Positions 36,601 through 45,341 of a DNA stretch of 64,000 bases are shown here, piece after piece (positions within the stretch are counted from its first letter, which is position 1; every line of letters starts with the position of its first letter). The translations under genes and the position numbers were made by a program. The notes below the pieces were generated by a model, which worked only from the letters and a program-made list of their open reading frames with translations, was not told the DNA's origin and did no database searches. The DNA is taken from assembly GCF_029350945.1 (NCBI RefSeq), contig NZ_JARKMS010000003.1, forward strand, positions 62,001-126,000, in the 5' to 3' direction. This stretch comes from Maribacter huludaoensis. GTDB lineage: Bacteria; Bacteroidota; Bacteroidia; Flavobacteriales; Flavobacteriaceae.

Positions 36601-36766
36601 ATTTTAAGTTTATTGATCTTATTAATTTTTAGTTGGGGTTTTTGGTTTTTAGCAAAACCCTATTAAAATATAGCTATTACGGTGCAAAATTTCAATTCGG
36701 GCAAAATTAATCAAAAGCTTCGTTTTGTGACGTACGGATTTATAAAAATATTTTTTTTCATAACCC

Positions 36767-36796
36767 TTGCTAAAGCAAAAACTCTTTGTATATTTG
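36767..36796 (+). promoter_or_regulatory. Canonical Bacteroidetes promoter of rpmH
   Basis: TTG (36767-36769), a spacer of exactly 19 bp, then TATATTTG (36789-36796) match the TTG-N19-TAnnTTTG consensus. The rpmH start is about 70 bp downstream. Confidence 0.75.
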
Positions 36797-36867
36797 CGCC
36801 CAGTTTTACCCGTTCAATTAAAAGGGCAAATTTCAAAATTAATACAAAGCACTTAATTATATAGGCG

Positions 36868-37029
36868 ATGAGCAAGAGAACGTTTCAACCATCAAAGAGA
36901 AAAAGAAAGAACAAACACGGTTTTCGTGAGCGTATGGCTTCCGTTAATGGAAGAAAAGTTCTTGCAAGAAGAAGAGCAAAAGGAAGAAAGAAATTAACTG
37001 TTTCCTCTGAACCAAGCCATAAAAAATAA
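36868..37029 (+). CDS. rpmH: 50S ribosomal protein L34
   Basis: 53 aa starting [20 protein letters not shown] and continuing [19 protein letters not shown], the conserved L34 sequence, with a short flavobacterial tail. It is highly basic and assembles in the large ribosomal subunit. It has its own strong promoter and a terminator before carB. The usual neighbour rnpA is not here; dnaA is not visible either. Confidence 0.97.
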   Translation: MSKRTFQPSKRKRKNKHGFRERMASVNGRKVLARRRAKGRKKLTVSSEPSHKK

Positions 37030-37054
37030 TGATTTCATTGTTTTAAAAATATTT

Positions 37055-37089
37055 AGGTGTTACTTTTCTGAAAGTAGCACCTTTTTTTT
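37055..37089 (+). terminator. Terminator between rpmH and carB
   Basis: AGGTGTTACTTT pairs with AAAGTAGCACCT (one G-U) around TCTG and is followed by eight T. Confidence 0.85.
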
Positions 37090-37118
37090 GTCCAATTCCC
37101 ATATTAAATTGTTATAAA

Positions 37119-39971
37119 ATGCCAAAAAGAAAAGATTTAAAATCCATTTTGTTAATAGGATCTGGTCCTATTGTTATCGGTCAAGCATGTGAATTTGATT
37201 ATGCAGGTAGTCAATCTCTACGTTCGTTACGTGAAGACGGTATAGAAACTATTTTAATAAATAGTAACCCTGCAACGATTATGACAGATCCATCAATGGC
37301 AGATCACGTGTATTTAAAGCCATTGACTACAAAATCTATAATAGAGATTTTAAAGGCTCATCCTCAGATAGATGCAGTTTTACCGACTATGGGAGGTCAA
37401 ACCGCTTTAAATCTTTGTATAGAAGCCGATAAAAAGGGGATTTGGGAAGATTTTGGAGTAGAATTGATCGGTGTAGATATAGACGCTATAAATATTACCG
37501 AGGATAGGGAGCAATTTAGAGAGTTAATGTTGAAAATTGGTGTTGGCATGGCACCACAGGCAACTGCAACCTCTTTCTTAAAGGGTAAGGAAATAGCCCA
37601 GGAATTTGGTTTTCCATTGGTAATACGAGCTTCATATACGCTTGGTGGTGCAGGAGCTTCCATAGTTTACAAGCCCGAGGATTTTGACGAACAATTAAGT
37701 TATGGTCTTGAGATTTCGCCTATACATGAAGTTATGATCGACAAAGCCTTAATGGGATGGAAAGAATATGAATTAGAGCTGCTTAGGGATAAAAACGATA
37801 ACGTTGTTATTATTTGTGCTATCGAAAATATGGATCCTATGGGTATTCATACCGGTGATTCTATTACAGTGGCACCAGCGATGACACTTTCAGATAGAAC
37901 ATATCAGAAAATGCGTGATATGGCTATACATATGATGCGTAGTATAGGTGATTTTGAAGGTGGTTGTAACGTACAGTTCGCTGTAAGTCCTGATGAAGAG
38001 GAAGAAATTATAGCCATTGAGATCAACCCAAGGGTGTCTAGATCATCGGCATTGGCTTCAAAAGCAACTGGTTATCCTATTGCAAAAGTAGCAACTAAAT
38101 TGGCTATTGGTTATACGCTTGACGAATTGGATAATCAAATTACAAAATCCACTTCGGCATTATTTGAGCCAACATTAGATTATGTAATCGTAAAAATACC
38201 ACGTTGGAATTTTGATAAGTTTGAAGGTTCTGACCGAACATTAGGTTTGCAGATGAAATCTGTAGGCGAAGTAATGGGTATAGGACGTTCTTTTCAAGAA
38301 GCGTTACACAAGGCAACACAATCATTAGAAATCAAACGTAATGGCTTAGGTGCAGATGGTAAGGGGTATAAGGATTATAACAAAATTATAAGTAAGCTTA
38401 CCATTCCTAGTTGGGACAGGGTATTTGTAATTTATGATGCCATACAAATAGGTATTCCGTTAAGTAGAATACATGAGATCACTAAGATTGATATGTGGTT
38501 CTTAAAGCAGTATGAAGAGCTTTATTTCTTGGAAAAAGAAATTTCTAAGTATACGATAGCGACACTTTCAAAAGACTTGTTGTTAGAGGCAAAACAAAAA
38601 GGTTTTGCAGATAGACAAATAGCCCATATGGTAGATTGTTATGAAAGTGAAGTGTATAACAAACGTACCGAACTGAATATTAATAGAGTTTATAAATTGG
38701 TAGATACTTGTGCTGCAGAGTTCAAGGCAATGACGCCATATTATTATTCAACTTTTGAAGCTGAAATAGAAAAGCCTGATGGTACACGTTATGTAGAAAA
38801 CGATAGTGTAGTTACGGATAAAAAGAAAATTGTTGTTCTTGGGTCCGGACCAAACAGGATAGGTCAAGGTATAGAATTTGACTACTGTTGCGTTCACGGA
38901 GTCTTGGCAGCTGCTGAGTGTGGTTATGAGACTATTATGATCAACTGTAACCCAGAAACCGTTTCTACGGATTTTGATACTGCGGATAAGTTATATTTTG
39001 AGCCGGTATACTGGGAGCATATATATGATATTATTCGTCATGAAAAACCAGAAGGTGTTATTGTTCAGCTAGGTGGGCAAACAGCTCTTAAATTGGCAGA
39101 AAAGCTCTCTAAATATGGTGTTAAGATAATTGGTACCAGTTTTGAAGCTTTAGATTTGGCTGAAGACAGGGGTAGTTTCTCCGATCTTTTGAAAGCGAAC
39201 GATATTCCTTTCCCTCAATTTGGAGTAGCTGAAACGGCTGATGAAGCATTGGCGCTATCTGATGAGTTGGATTTTCCACTTCTGGTAAGACCGTCTTACG
39301 TACTAGGAGGTCAAGGAATGAAAATTGTAATCAATAAGCAAGAATTAGAAGAGCATGTAGTTGGTCTGTTACGCAAAATACCTAATAACAAATTACTGTT
39401 AGATCATTATTTGGATGGTGCTATAGAAGCGGAAGCCGATGCGATCTGTGATGGTGAAGATGTTTATATAATTGGTATAATGGAGCATATTGAGCCTTGT
39501 GGAATTCATTCCGGCGACTCAAATTCTACCTTACCGCCATTTAACCTTGGTGAATTTGTTATGCAGCAGATTAAAGACCATACCAAGAAAATTGCCTTGG
39601 CTTTAAATACGGTAGGTCTCATCAATATACAATTTGCCATTAAAGATGATATTGTATATATCATTGAAGCAAACCCAAGGGCATCACGTACGGTACCTTT
39701 TATCGCAAAAGCGTATAAAGAACCTTATGTAAATTATGCAACCAAGGTAATGTTGGGCGAGAAGAAGATCAAGGATTTTAGTTTTAATCCTCAACTAGAA
39801 GGTTTTGCTATTAAACAGCCGGTATTCTCATTCAACAAATTCCCTAATGTAAATAAGAATCTTGGTCCTGAAATGAAAAGTACCGGAGAAAGCATCTTAT
39901 TTATTGATAGTTTAAAAGATGATGAGTTTTACAACCTTTATTCTAGACGTAAAATGTATTTAAGTAAATAG
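37119..39971 (+). CDS. carB: Carbamoyl-phosphate synthase large subunit, without allosteric domain
   Basis: 950 aa against 1073 in E. coli. The two homologous ATP-grasp halves are complete: VLLIGSGPIVIGQACEFDYA-like and VLGSGPNRIGQGIEFDY repeats mark each half, with PTMGGQTALN and VQLGGQTALKLA, and EINPRVSRSSALASKATGYP and EANPRASRTVPFIAKA. The chain stops at FIDSLKDDEFYNLYSRRKMYLSK, before the C-terminal methylglyoxal-synthase-like domain that binds UMP, IMP and ornithine in E. coli. It makes carbamoyl phosphate for pyrimidines and arginine. carA is not adjacent. Confidence 0.96.
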   Translation: MPKRKDLKSILLIGSGPIVIGQACEFDYAGSQSLRSLREDGIETILINSNPATIMTDPSMADHVYLKPLTTKSIIEILKAHPQIDAVLPTMGGQTALNLCIEADKKGIWEDFGVELIGVDIDAINITEDREQFRELMLKIGVGMAPQATATSFLKGKEIAQEFGFPLVIRASYTLGGAGASIVYKPEDFDEQLSYGLEISPIHEVMIDKALMGWKEYELELLRDKNDNVVIICAIENMDPMGIHTGDSITVAPAMTLSDRTYQKMRDMAIHMMRSIGDFEGGCNVQFAVSPDEEEEIIAIEINPRVSRSSALASKATGYPIAKVATKLAIGYTLDELDNQITKSTSALFEPTLDYVIVKIPRWNFDKFEGSDRTLGLQMKSVGEVMGIGRSFQEALHKATQSLEIKRNGLGADGKGYKDYNKIISKLTIPSWDRVFVIYDAIQIGIPLSRIHEITKIDMWFLKQYEELYFLEKEISKYTIATLSKDLLLEAKQKGFADRQIAHMVDCYESEVYNKRTELNINRVYKLVDTCAAEFKAMTPYYYSTFEAEIEKPDGTRYVENDSVVTDKKKIVVLGSGPNRIGQGIEFDYCCVHGVLAAAECGYETIMINCNPETVSTDFDTADKLYFEPVYWEHIYDIIRHEKPEGVIVQLGGQTALKLAEKLSKYGVKIIGTSFEALDLAEDRGSFSDLLKANDIPFPQFGVAETADEALALSDELDFPLLVRPSYVLGGQGMKIVINKQELEEHVVGLLRKIPNNKLLLDHYLDGAIEAEADAICDGEDVYIIGIMEHIEPCGIHSGDSNSTLPPFNLGEFVMQQIKDHTKKIALALNTVGLINIQFAIKDDIVYIIEANPRASRTVPFIAKAYKEPYVNYATKVMLGEKKIKDFSFNPQLEGFAIKQPVFSFNKFPNVNKNLGPEMKSTGESILFIDSLKDDEFYNLYSRRKMYLSK

Positions 39972-39998
39972 TCCATTAACCGGACTTATGTTATAAGT

Positions 39999-40032
39999 AG
40001 AAGGGAAACTTTATTTTTAGAGTTTCCCTTCT
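39999..40032. terminator. Bidirectional terminator overlapping the acyl-CoA synthetase stop codon
   Basis: Perfect 12-bp arms AGAAGGGAAACT and AGTTTCCCTTCT enclose a 10-nt A/T-rich loop that contains the stop codon of the minus-strand gene. It lies between convergent carB and the synthetase. Confidence 0.7.
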
Positions 40033-41642
40033 GCGTATAATCTCCTTATTTCTTTCTTATCAAATTTACCAACACTTGTTTTTGGTACTTCATCAATAAA
40101 CTTATAATTTTCTGGTATTTGATAGTTGGCAAAGTCTTTTTTCAAATATTCCTTTAATTCATCAGGGGATACAGTTTCTGTGTTATTGGTTAAAACCAAT
40201 GTTGCCAAAGGTCTTTCTGACCATTTTTTATCTGGTATGGCAATTACTGCGGCCTCTTTAATTTTTGGGTGAGACATTAAGGCCAATTCCAAGGCAACAC
40301 TAGATATCCATTCACCACCACTTTTAATTAAATCTTTTGTACGATCAGTGATTTCCATATAACCGTTTTTATCAATAGTGCTTACATCACCAGTTCTAAA
40401 CCAACCGTCTTTGGTAAAGCTGTCTCGGCTATTGGTCTTAAAATAAGACTTTATTACCCATGCGCCCTTTACCTGTAATTCTCCCATAGTTTTGCCATCT
40501 CTGGGTGCTACTTTACCGTCATCACCAACAATACGCATTTCTATGCCGGGAAACTCGATTCCCTGCTTGGCGCGTATTTTAATTTGCTCTTTCTCGTTAA
40601 GATTTTCATGTTTTTTCTGAAGTCTACTTGCGGTACCAAGTGGAGACGTTTCTGTCATGCCCCAAGCTTGGACACCTTTAATACCAAAATCCTTTTCAAA
40701 ATTTTCGATAAGACTAGCCGATAGGGCAGAACCGCCTACTAAATATTCTTCTAAAGCCAATTTGTCCTTTGGAGGATTTTTTTTCATTTCCTCATAAACG
40801 CCTCTCCATATAGAAGGTACACCGTTGGCCTTGTTAACATTTTCGTTTTTAAGAATTCTTATAATGGATTCCGGTCCTAAGTGTAAAGAAGGCATTACCA
40901 TGTCTGATCCTGTTAAAAGGCACATGTAAGGAAAGCCCCAGGCCATAACATGAAATTGTGGTACAATCAATAATATGACATCCCTGTTACTATAATTACC
41001 CGCATTGGGCGATAGTATTGTCATTGCATGTAAATAGGTAGATCTGTGTGAGTATAATACCCCTTTGGGCATGCCTGTAGTTCCGCTCGTATAGCACATG
41101 CCGCTAGCATCGTTCTCGTTCAGTTCTGGCCAGTCTATCGTTTCTAATTGCTCGCCTATTAAATCTTCGTAATGTATAATATTTTGTAAACTCGTTGTAA
41201 AACCTTTAGGGGCATTTATTATAATGAACTTTTCTACCGTTTCTAATTTTGGTGCAATTTTTTCTAATAAGGGAACTAGGGTGGCGTCTACAAAAATGAC
41301 CTTGTCTTCAGAATGATTGATTATAAATTCTGTCTGTTGAGATGACAGCCTAATATTTATAGTATGGCAGACTGCGCCAATACCCGGAATTCCATAATAT
41401 AGTTCCACATGTTGGTAATGGTTCCAGGCAAAAGTGCCTACCATATCCCCTTTACGGATGCCAAGTTTGTTTTTTAATGCATTTGCCAATTGACAACATC
41501 TTTTGTAGAGTTGGCCGTATGTATATTCATGTCTACTTCCATCAGGTAGGTAAGAGATTAGTTTTTTATCGGGAAAGGCGCTTTTTGCATAATTTAATAT
41601 GGTAGTGGTGGTTAGTGGGTAATCCATTATCAATCCATTCAT
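40017..41642 (-). CDS. AMP-dependent acyl-CoA synthetase (medium/long chain)
   Basis: 541 aa. Adenylate-forming motifs are all present: MCYTSGTTGMPKGVLYSH near 182-199, WGMTETSPLG near 327-336, GWFRTGDVSTIDKNGYMEITDRTKDLIKSGGE near 417-448 (more than one block) and the catalytic lysine in KTSVGKFDKKEIRR near the end. The size and the GMVGTFAWNHYQH region match medium-chain acyl-CoA ligases related to AlkK. ATG codons at 41642 and 41627 are both possible starts. It gives a second fatty acid activating enzyme besides that at 10567. Confidence 0.9.
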   Translation of the reverse strand: MNGLIMDYPLTTTTILNYAKSAFPDKKLISYLPDGSRHEYTYGQLYKRCCQLANALKNKLGIRKGDMVGTFAWNHYQHVELYYGIPGIGAVCHTINIRLSSQQTEFIINHSEDKVIFVDATLVPLLEKIAPKLETVEKFIIINAPKGFTTSLQNIIHYEDLIGEQLETIDWPELNENDASGMCYTSGTTGMPKGVLYSHRSTYLHAMTILSPNAGNYSNRDVILLIVPQFHVMAWGFPYMCLLTGSDMVMPSLHLGPESIIRILKNENVNKANGVPSIWRGVYEEMKKNPPKDKLALEEYLVGGSALSASLIENFEKDFGIKGVQAWGMTETSPLGTASRLQKKHENLNEKEQIKIRAKQGIEFPGIEMRIVGDDGKVAPRDGKTMGELQVKGAWVIKSYFKTNSRDSFTKDGWFRTGDVSTIDKNGYMEITDRTKDLIKSGGEWISSVALELALMSHPKIKEAAVIAIPDKKWSERPLATLVLTNNTETVSPDELKEYLKKDFANYQIPENYKFIDEVPKTSVGKFDKKEIRRLYAEGKL

Positions 41643-41761
41643 AAAAACACACTTTTAAGTTATTCAATTTGCTTAGCTATTAAATTTAATCAAATTATAA
41701 TGAGAATTCATTAATTTTTTAACATTCAAAAAAATGATGTACCCTATAATGTTCAGAATAA

Positions 41762-43135
41762 ATGGTCTACTGTTTAAGGTTAAAAAATAAATTTATCAGA
41801 GGATTCATTAAGGCCATTAAGCTGTACTCTTGTTCTGAGAAAATTAAATTCTGCAAATTGAAAAAAATAGCATTCTTGATCTTGGTTTTATTTTTGGTGT
41901 TCTTGGGATTGACCTATTGGTCACTATCCAGTACGGATAAATCTTTTGAAACTTGTAAGATTGTTGGGATTGCCGATGTTGAAGAAATTGACTTTAGCAA
42001 GTATGATTCTGTATTGGTTGCTGCAAGCACACTATATGAAGGAAATGGTTTAAAAAATGTGATGCAGGGAGAACAGTATAGAAAAGCATGGTCTACTCCT
42101 GTAAAAGTTTCAATTCTTTACTTGAAGGATATTAATGGTAATGCAAAAATAGTGGAAGAGGGCGGCGGCCATCAAACACATTCTTTAAAACTACGGATAG
42201 ATGATGGTACCTTAATGACATTGCGTAGTGTTTCTAAAGACCCTTCTCCTTTAATTCCAAAAGTTGCCAAGACATTAGGGTTAGAAAATATTGTGGTTGA
42301 CGGTATCTCTGCCCAACATCCATATGCTGCATTGGTCGTAGCAAAACTTTCTGAAAAAGCTAAGATTTTAAATACCAGACCACAACTGGTATTCTTGCCA
42401 AAACAAAAACAGCTATTAAATTATAACGAGAAATATGGTAATCGACTTTTTCTTTTGGAATATGAAACAAAGGGAAATGCAAACTGGTTGGGAATACAAA
42501 ATGTAGATAGTTTATTGGATACGGATGATTTACAAAAGTTGAAAATGAAAAATCCCGATAAGGTTCACGTAGTCATAAATTCATTGGTCAGAGCACGTTT
42601 ATTTGATTTGCTGATAGGTGATTGGGATCGTCATGCCAAACAATGGGGTTGGGCTATTGAAAACGCAGGTAATTCAATAAATGCAATACCGTTACCATGT
42701 GATCGGGATAATGCTTTTTTTAATCTAGAAGGTATTTTGCCCAGTATAATTTCTAACGATGCATTTCTTCCGGAGGTGCAATCTTTTGAAAAGGAAATTG
42801 ATTTTCTTCCCGGACTAATCTCACCGTTTGATGTTTATTTTATGCAAGACGCCCCTGCATCGGTATTTGAAGAAGAGGCTAGGGTTTTGCAAGAAATGCT
42901 AACTGATGGGGCAATAGAATCATCTTTCTCCGTATGGCCAAATGACATTTATGAATTGGATGGAAAAGAACTTATTGCCAAAATAAAAAGTAGGCGCAAC
43001 CATCTTCTAGAGTATGCAGCGCTATTTCATAAAGAATTGGTGAAAAGTGAAAAATTGGATACAGCCTTAAAAGGGTCTGAAGATATACAGATGACCAAAG
43101 AACAAATGGCTTGTTTTAATTGCATTGGCAACTAA
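41762..43135 (+). CDS. Membrane-anchored protein with kinase-like DRH/DRD signature
   Basis: 457 aa from ATG; an in-frame TTG at 41858 would give a cleaner N-terminus (KKIAFLILVLFLVFLG) directly before the transmembrane segment (36-56). The rest should lie outside the cytoplasm. Recognisable parts are GGGHQTHSLKLR near 134-145 followed by TLRSVSKDPS near 153-162, QHPYAALVV near 185-193, LLIGDWDRHAKQWGW at 283-297 and IPLPCDRDNAFF at 309-320. The DRH...Q and DRD...F pair resembles the catalytic loop and metal-binding motif of HipA/FAM20-like atypical kinases; similar segments occur in Bacteroidetes phosphoesterase-linked proteins. Enzymatic activity is inference. It lies 39 bp upstream of the HD-PycTM gene on the same strand. 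Confidence 0.65.
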   Translation: MVYCLRLKNKFIRGFIKAIKLYSCSEKIKFCKLKKIAFLILVLFLVFLGLTYWSLSSTDKSFETCKIVGIADVEEIDFSKYDSVLVAASTLYEGNGLKNVMQGEQYRKAWSTPVKVSILYLKDINGNAKIVEEGGGHQTHSLKLRIDDGTLMTLRSVSKDPSPLIPKVAKTLGLENIVVDGISAQHPYAALVVAKLSEKAKILNTRPQLVFLPKQKQLLNYNEKYGNRLFLLEYETKGNANWLGIQNVDSLLDTDDLQKLKMKNPDKVHVVINSLVRARLFDLLIGDWDRHAKQWGWAIENAGNSINAIPLPCDRDNAFFNLEGILPSIISNDAFLPEVQSFEKEIDFLPGLISPFDVYFMQDAPASVFEEEARVLQEMLTDGAIESSFSVWPNDIYELDGKELIAKIKSRRNHLLEYAALFHKELVKSEKLDTALKGSEDIQMTKEQMACFNCIGN

Positions 43136-43174
43136 TTTTTACATGAAATAATTATAAACGACAAACTTGATGTT

Positions 43175-44395
43175 ATGAAAGAATCTACCGTAGCGAAAGC
43201 TGAGAAGTATATTAGAAACTTGTTATCTGAACAGATGAACAAAAATTTTCTATTTCATAGTCAGGGTTATGCCAATAAAACCGTAGAAAAGACCAAAAAC
43301 GTTTTGGAATTTGATTCAGGAGAGAATGTAGTAGTAGATGATGTATTGTTGGCTACATGGTTTCTTCATGCCGGTTTTGCCATAGATTACCAGAATCATG
43401 TACAGGAGAGTGTACAATTGGCTACAAAGTTTTTAAATGATAATGATTGTTCAGGGCAGCGCATTGCCAATATTGTTAAATTGGTAGAAAATGCATGGAG
43501 CGATGAAAAGCCTACCAACCATGCAGAAGCAGTACTCAAGGATGTTCGTACATGGTTTTATGCATCGGAGGATTTTGAGGAGATGCTACAATTATTAAGA
43601 TTGGAACTGGAGAATTTTAATAAAAACAATCTTGACCTAGATACATGGCGATTAAACTATTTGGAAAAACTTCGAATAGAACATCGATATTACACGGATT
43701 ATGCAAAAGAAAATTGGCAGGAGCAGAAAGAAAAAAATATCTTATCGCTAATCTCTAGGCTACAAAAAGCTGAAAAAACCGAAAAGAAAGAAAAACTAAA
43801 AGCAAAATTAAAAGATGATAGTCCGCAACGTGCCATTCAATCTTTATATCGAATAGAACTTAGGAATCATATAAAATTGAGTGATATAGCGGATACCAAG
43901 GCTAATATTTTATTATCCGTAAATGCTATTATCATTTCCTTGTTGTTGGCAAATCTGATACCGAAACTGGATTCACCATCAAATTCGTATTTAATTTATC
44001 CAACAGTAATTTTTGTTCTATTCAGTATTGCATCTATGATCATGTCCGTTTTGGCTACACGGCCAAAAGTGAGTAATACGGATGTTGTTGAAAATGAAAT
44101 TAAGAAGAAGGATACCAATTTTTTGTTCTTTGGAAATTTTCACACCATGACTTTGAGTGACTTTAAATCTAAGTTAAGGGATATTATAAAAAGCAAAGAG
44201 TCTATTTATGATTCTTTGAGTATGGATTTATATTATCTAGGGAAAGTATTACAGGAAAAATATAGATTGTTACGGTTAACGTATACGGTGTTTCTTATTG
44301 GCGTTATACTATCTGTTATAGCATTTGGCTTTGCGCTAAAATATTACGGTATGGAAGATGAACTTTTAGATGCCGTAACACCCTTGCCAAAGTAA
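43175..44395 (+). CDS. Degenerate HD domain fused to Pycsar-type membrane effector (PycTM)
   Basis: 406 aa. Residues 5-175 have the outline of an HD phosphohydrolase (FHSQGYANKTVEKTKNVL, then LLATWFLHAGFAIDYQNH), but the metal ligands are broken: H28 is kept, the second histidine is N34, and the HD doublet is HA (65-66). A basic linker (190-215) leads to the PycTM/DUF5706 domain, with the hallmark NHIKLSDIADTKANILLSVN (231-250), transmembrane helices near 246-263, 272-294 and 368-390, and KSKESIYDSLSMDLYYLGKVL between. PycTM proteins are membrane effectors of cyclic-pyrimidine anti-phage signalling. No cyclase lies nearby; its partner may be the gene 39 bp upstream. Confidence 0.82.
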   Translation: MKESTVAKAEKYIRNLLSEQMNKNFLFHSQGYANKTVEKTKNVLEFDSGENVVVDDVLLATWFLHAGFAIDYQNHVQESVQLATKFLNDNDCSGQRIANIVKLVENAWSDEKPTNHAEAVLKDVRTWFYASEDFEEMLQLLRLELENFNKNNLDLDTWRLNYLEKLRIEHRYYTDYAKENWQEQKEKNILSLISRLQKAEKTEKKEKLKAKLKDDSPQRAIQSLYRIELRNHIKLSDIADTKANILLSVNAIIISLLLANLIPKLDSPSNSYLIYPTVIFVLFSIASMIMSVLATRPKVSNTDVVENEIKKKDTNFLFFGNFHTMTLSDFKSKLRDIIKSKESIYDSLSMDLYYLGKVLQEKYRLLRLTYTVFLIGVILSVIAFGFALKYYGMEDELLDAVTPLPK

Positions 44396-44405
44396 TTGAT
44401 TGTCA

Positions 44406-44744
44406 CTAGTTAAACCAAACCGCGTATATTTTGCGTCTAAGTTCAAGTGCTAATTGCTCTTCCATTTTTAAAGCCTGGGCTCTTGTTTTAATTGGATCTA
44501 TGTGATTAAAAAGACTTCCGCGTAGATACAAGCCGTATTTCTGAACAATTTTAGAGGAAAGGTTATGTCCTTTTTTACTTAAAGAACCATTTTTATGTTG
44601 GTTAAACCGCTCTTTAGGGGTTTTGCTTGTCATGCCTACATATAAACATTCTAGTACACCGTTAAATTGAGGATTTGCCTCCCGAAATTTTCTGTTTTCG
44701 GTATATACTTTTTTAGATAGTTCAATAACGTAAATAGAATACAT
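44406..44744 (-). CDS. GIY-YIG nuclease family protein
   Basis: 112 aa. It contains MYSIYVIEL and CLYVGMTSKTPKERFNQHKNG, corresponding to the GIY and YIG strands and the catalytic arginine; the metal-binding glutamate is in MEEQLALEL near 93-101. Residues between the first two strands (12-30) are longer than usual. Stand-alone GIY-YIG proteins of this type are endonuclease-like, and the role is unknown. Convergent with the HD-PycTM gene (10 bp between stops), so it is not part of that transcript. Confidence 0.75.
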   Translation of the reverse strand: MYSIYVIELSKKVYTENRKFREANPQFNGVLECLYVGMTSKTPKERFNQHKNGSLSKKGHNLSSKIVQKYGLYLRGSLFNHIDPIKTRAQALKMEEQLALELRRKIYAVWFN

Positions 44745-44791
44745 GTACTTTAGTATGATAAACGGACTTTAATTACGTTCATTTGCTTGGG

Positions 44792-45331
44792 TTATTCCTC
44801 GATAACCTCAATCCCGTCAGTAGTAAAAGAAAAAGCTTGAGCGCCAAGGCCACCTACCATCACTGCTTGAAATAATGGATTTAGTCGTTTTTTAGCGTAC
44901 CAATCTATTAAAAAATTAGCCCCGCTACCACCAGAGGTATCTTGTTGTTCTATAACATAATCAATAGATTCCATTGGGGTAAGGTAAATAGGGGAGTCTA
45001 TATAACTTCTTACCAAATCTCCCTCTGTATTGTAATAATCGATCTTGCTTACGAACAAACTGTCCTTTAAACTGGTATTTCTTATGCTTAGGGTAGCGGT
45101 AAGAAGGGTTCTTGAGTCTCTTGTTTGATTATAGATATCTGAGTATATAGGCACATATACTTGCCTAACAAGAGAATCATTTATAGTAGCATTTGCAGCT
45201 CTGTTCAAAGTATGGTTATCCAGTATTTCTACAGGAACTTCTTCTTTTGAAGGTTGCTTGCAGGATATAATTGTAATTGCAGAAACAACCAAAAGGCAAA
45301 TGCTACTAAAAGATATGTGTAATTTTCTCAA
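44792..45331 (-). CDS. DUF3124-type lipoprotein
   Basis: 179 aa. The signal peptide ends in a lipobox (TIISC, Cys near 24). The body matches DUF3124: QVYVPIYSDIY near 61-71, LLTATLSIRNTS near 79-90, a YYNTEGDLVRSY strand and GGSGANFLIDWYA near 135-147. The fold is beta-rich and the function unknown. It lies 10 bp after the gnd stop on the same strand, so it is probably co-transcribed, without an obvious functional link. Confidence 0.8.
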   Translation of the reverse strand: MRKLHISFSSICLLVVSAITIISCKQPSKEEVPVEILDNHTLNRAANATINDSLVRQVYVPIYSDIYNQTRDSRTLLTATLSIRNTSLKDSLFVSKIDYYNTEGDLVRSYIDSPIYLTPMESIDYVIEQQDTSGGSGANFLIDWYAKKRLNPLFQAVMVGGLGAQAFSFTTDGIEVIEE

Positions 45332-45341
45332 ATTTTAAAAT

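Noticed and set aside
44406-44744. GIY-YIG gene as a part of the PycTM system
   Set aside because: It is on the opposite strand, convergent, with 10 bp between the stops, so it is not co-transcribed; adjacency alone is weak.
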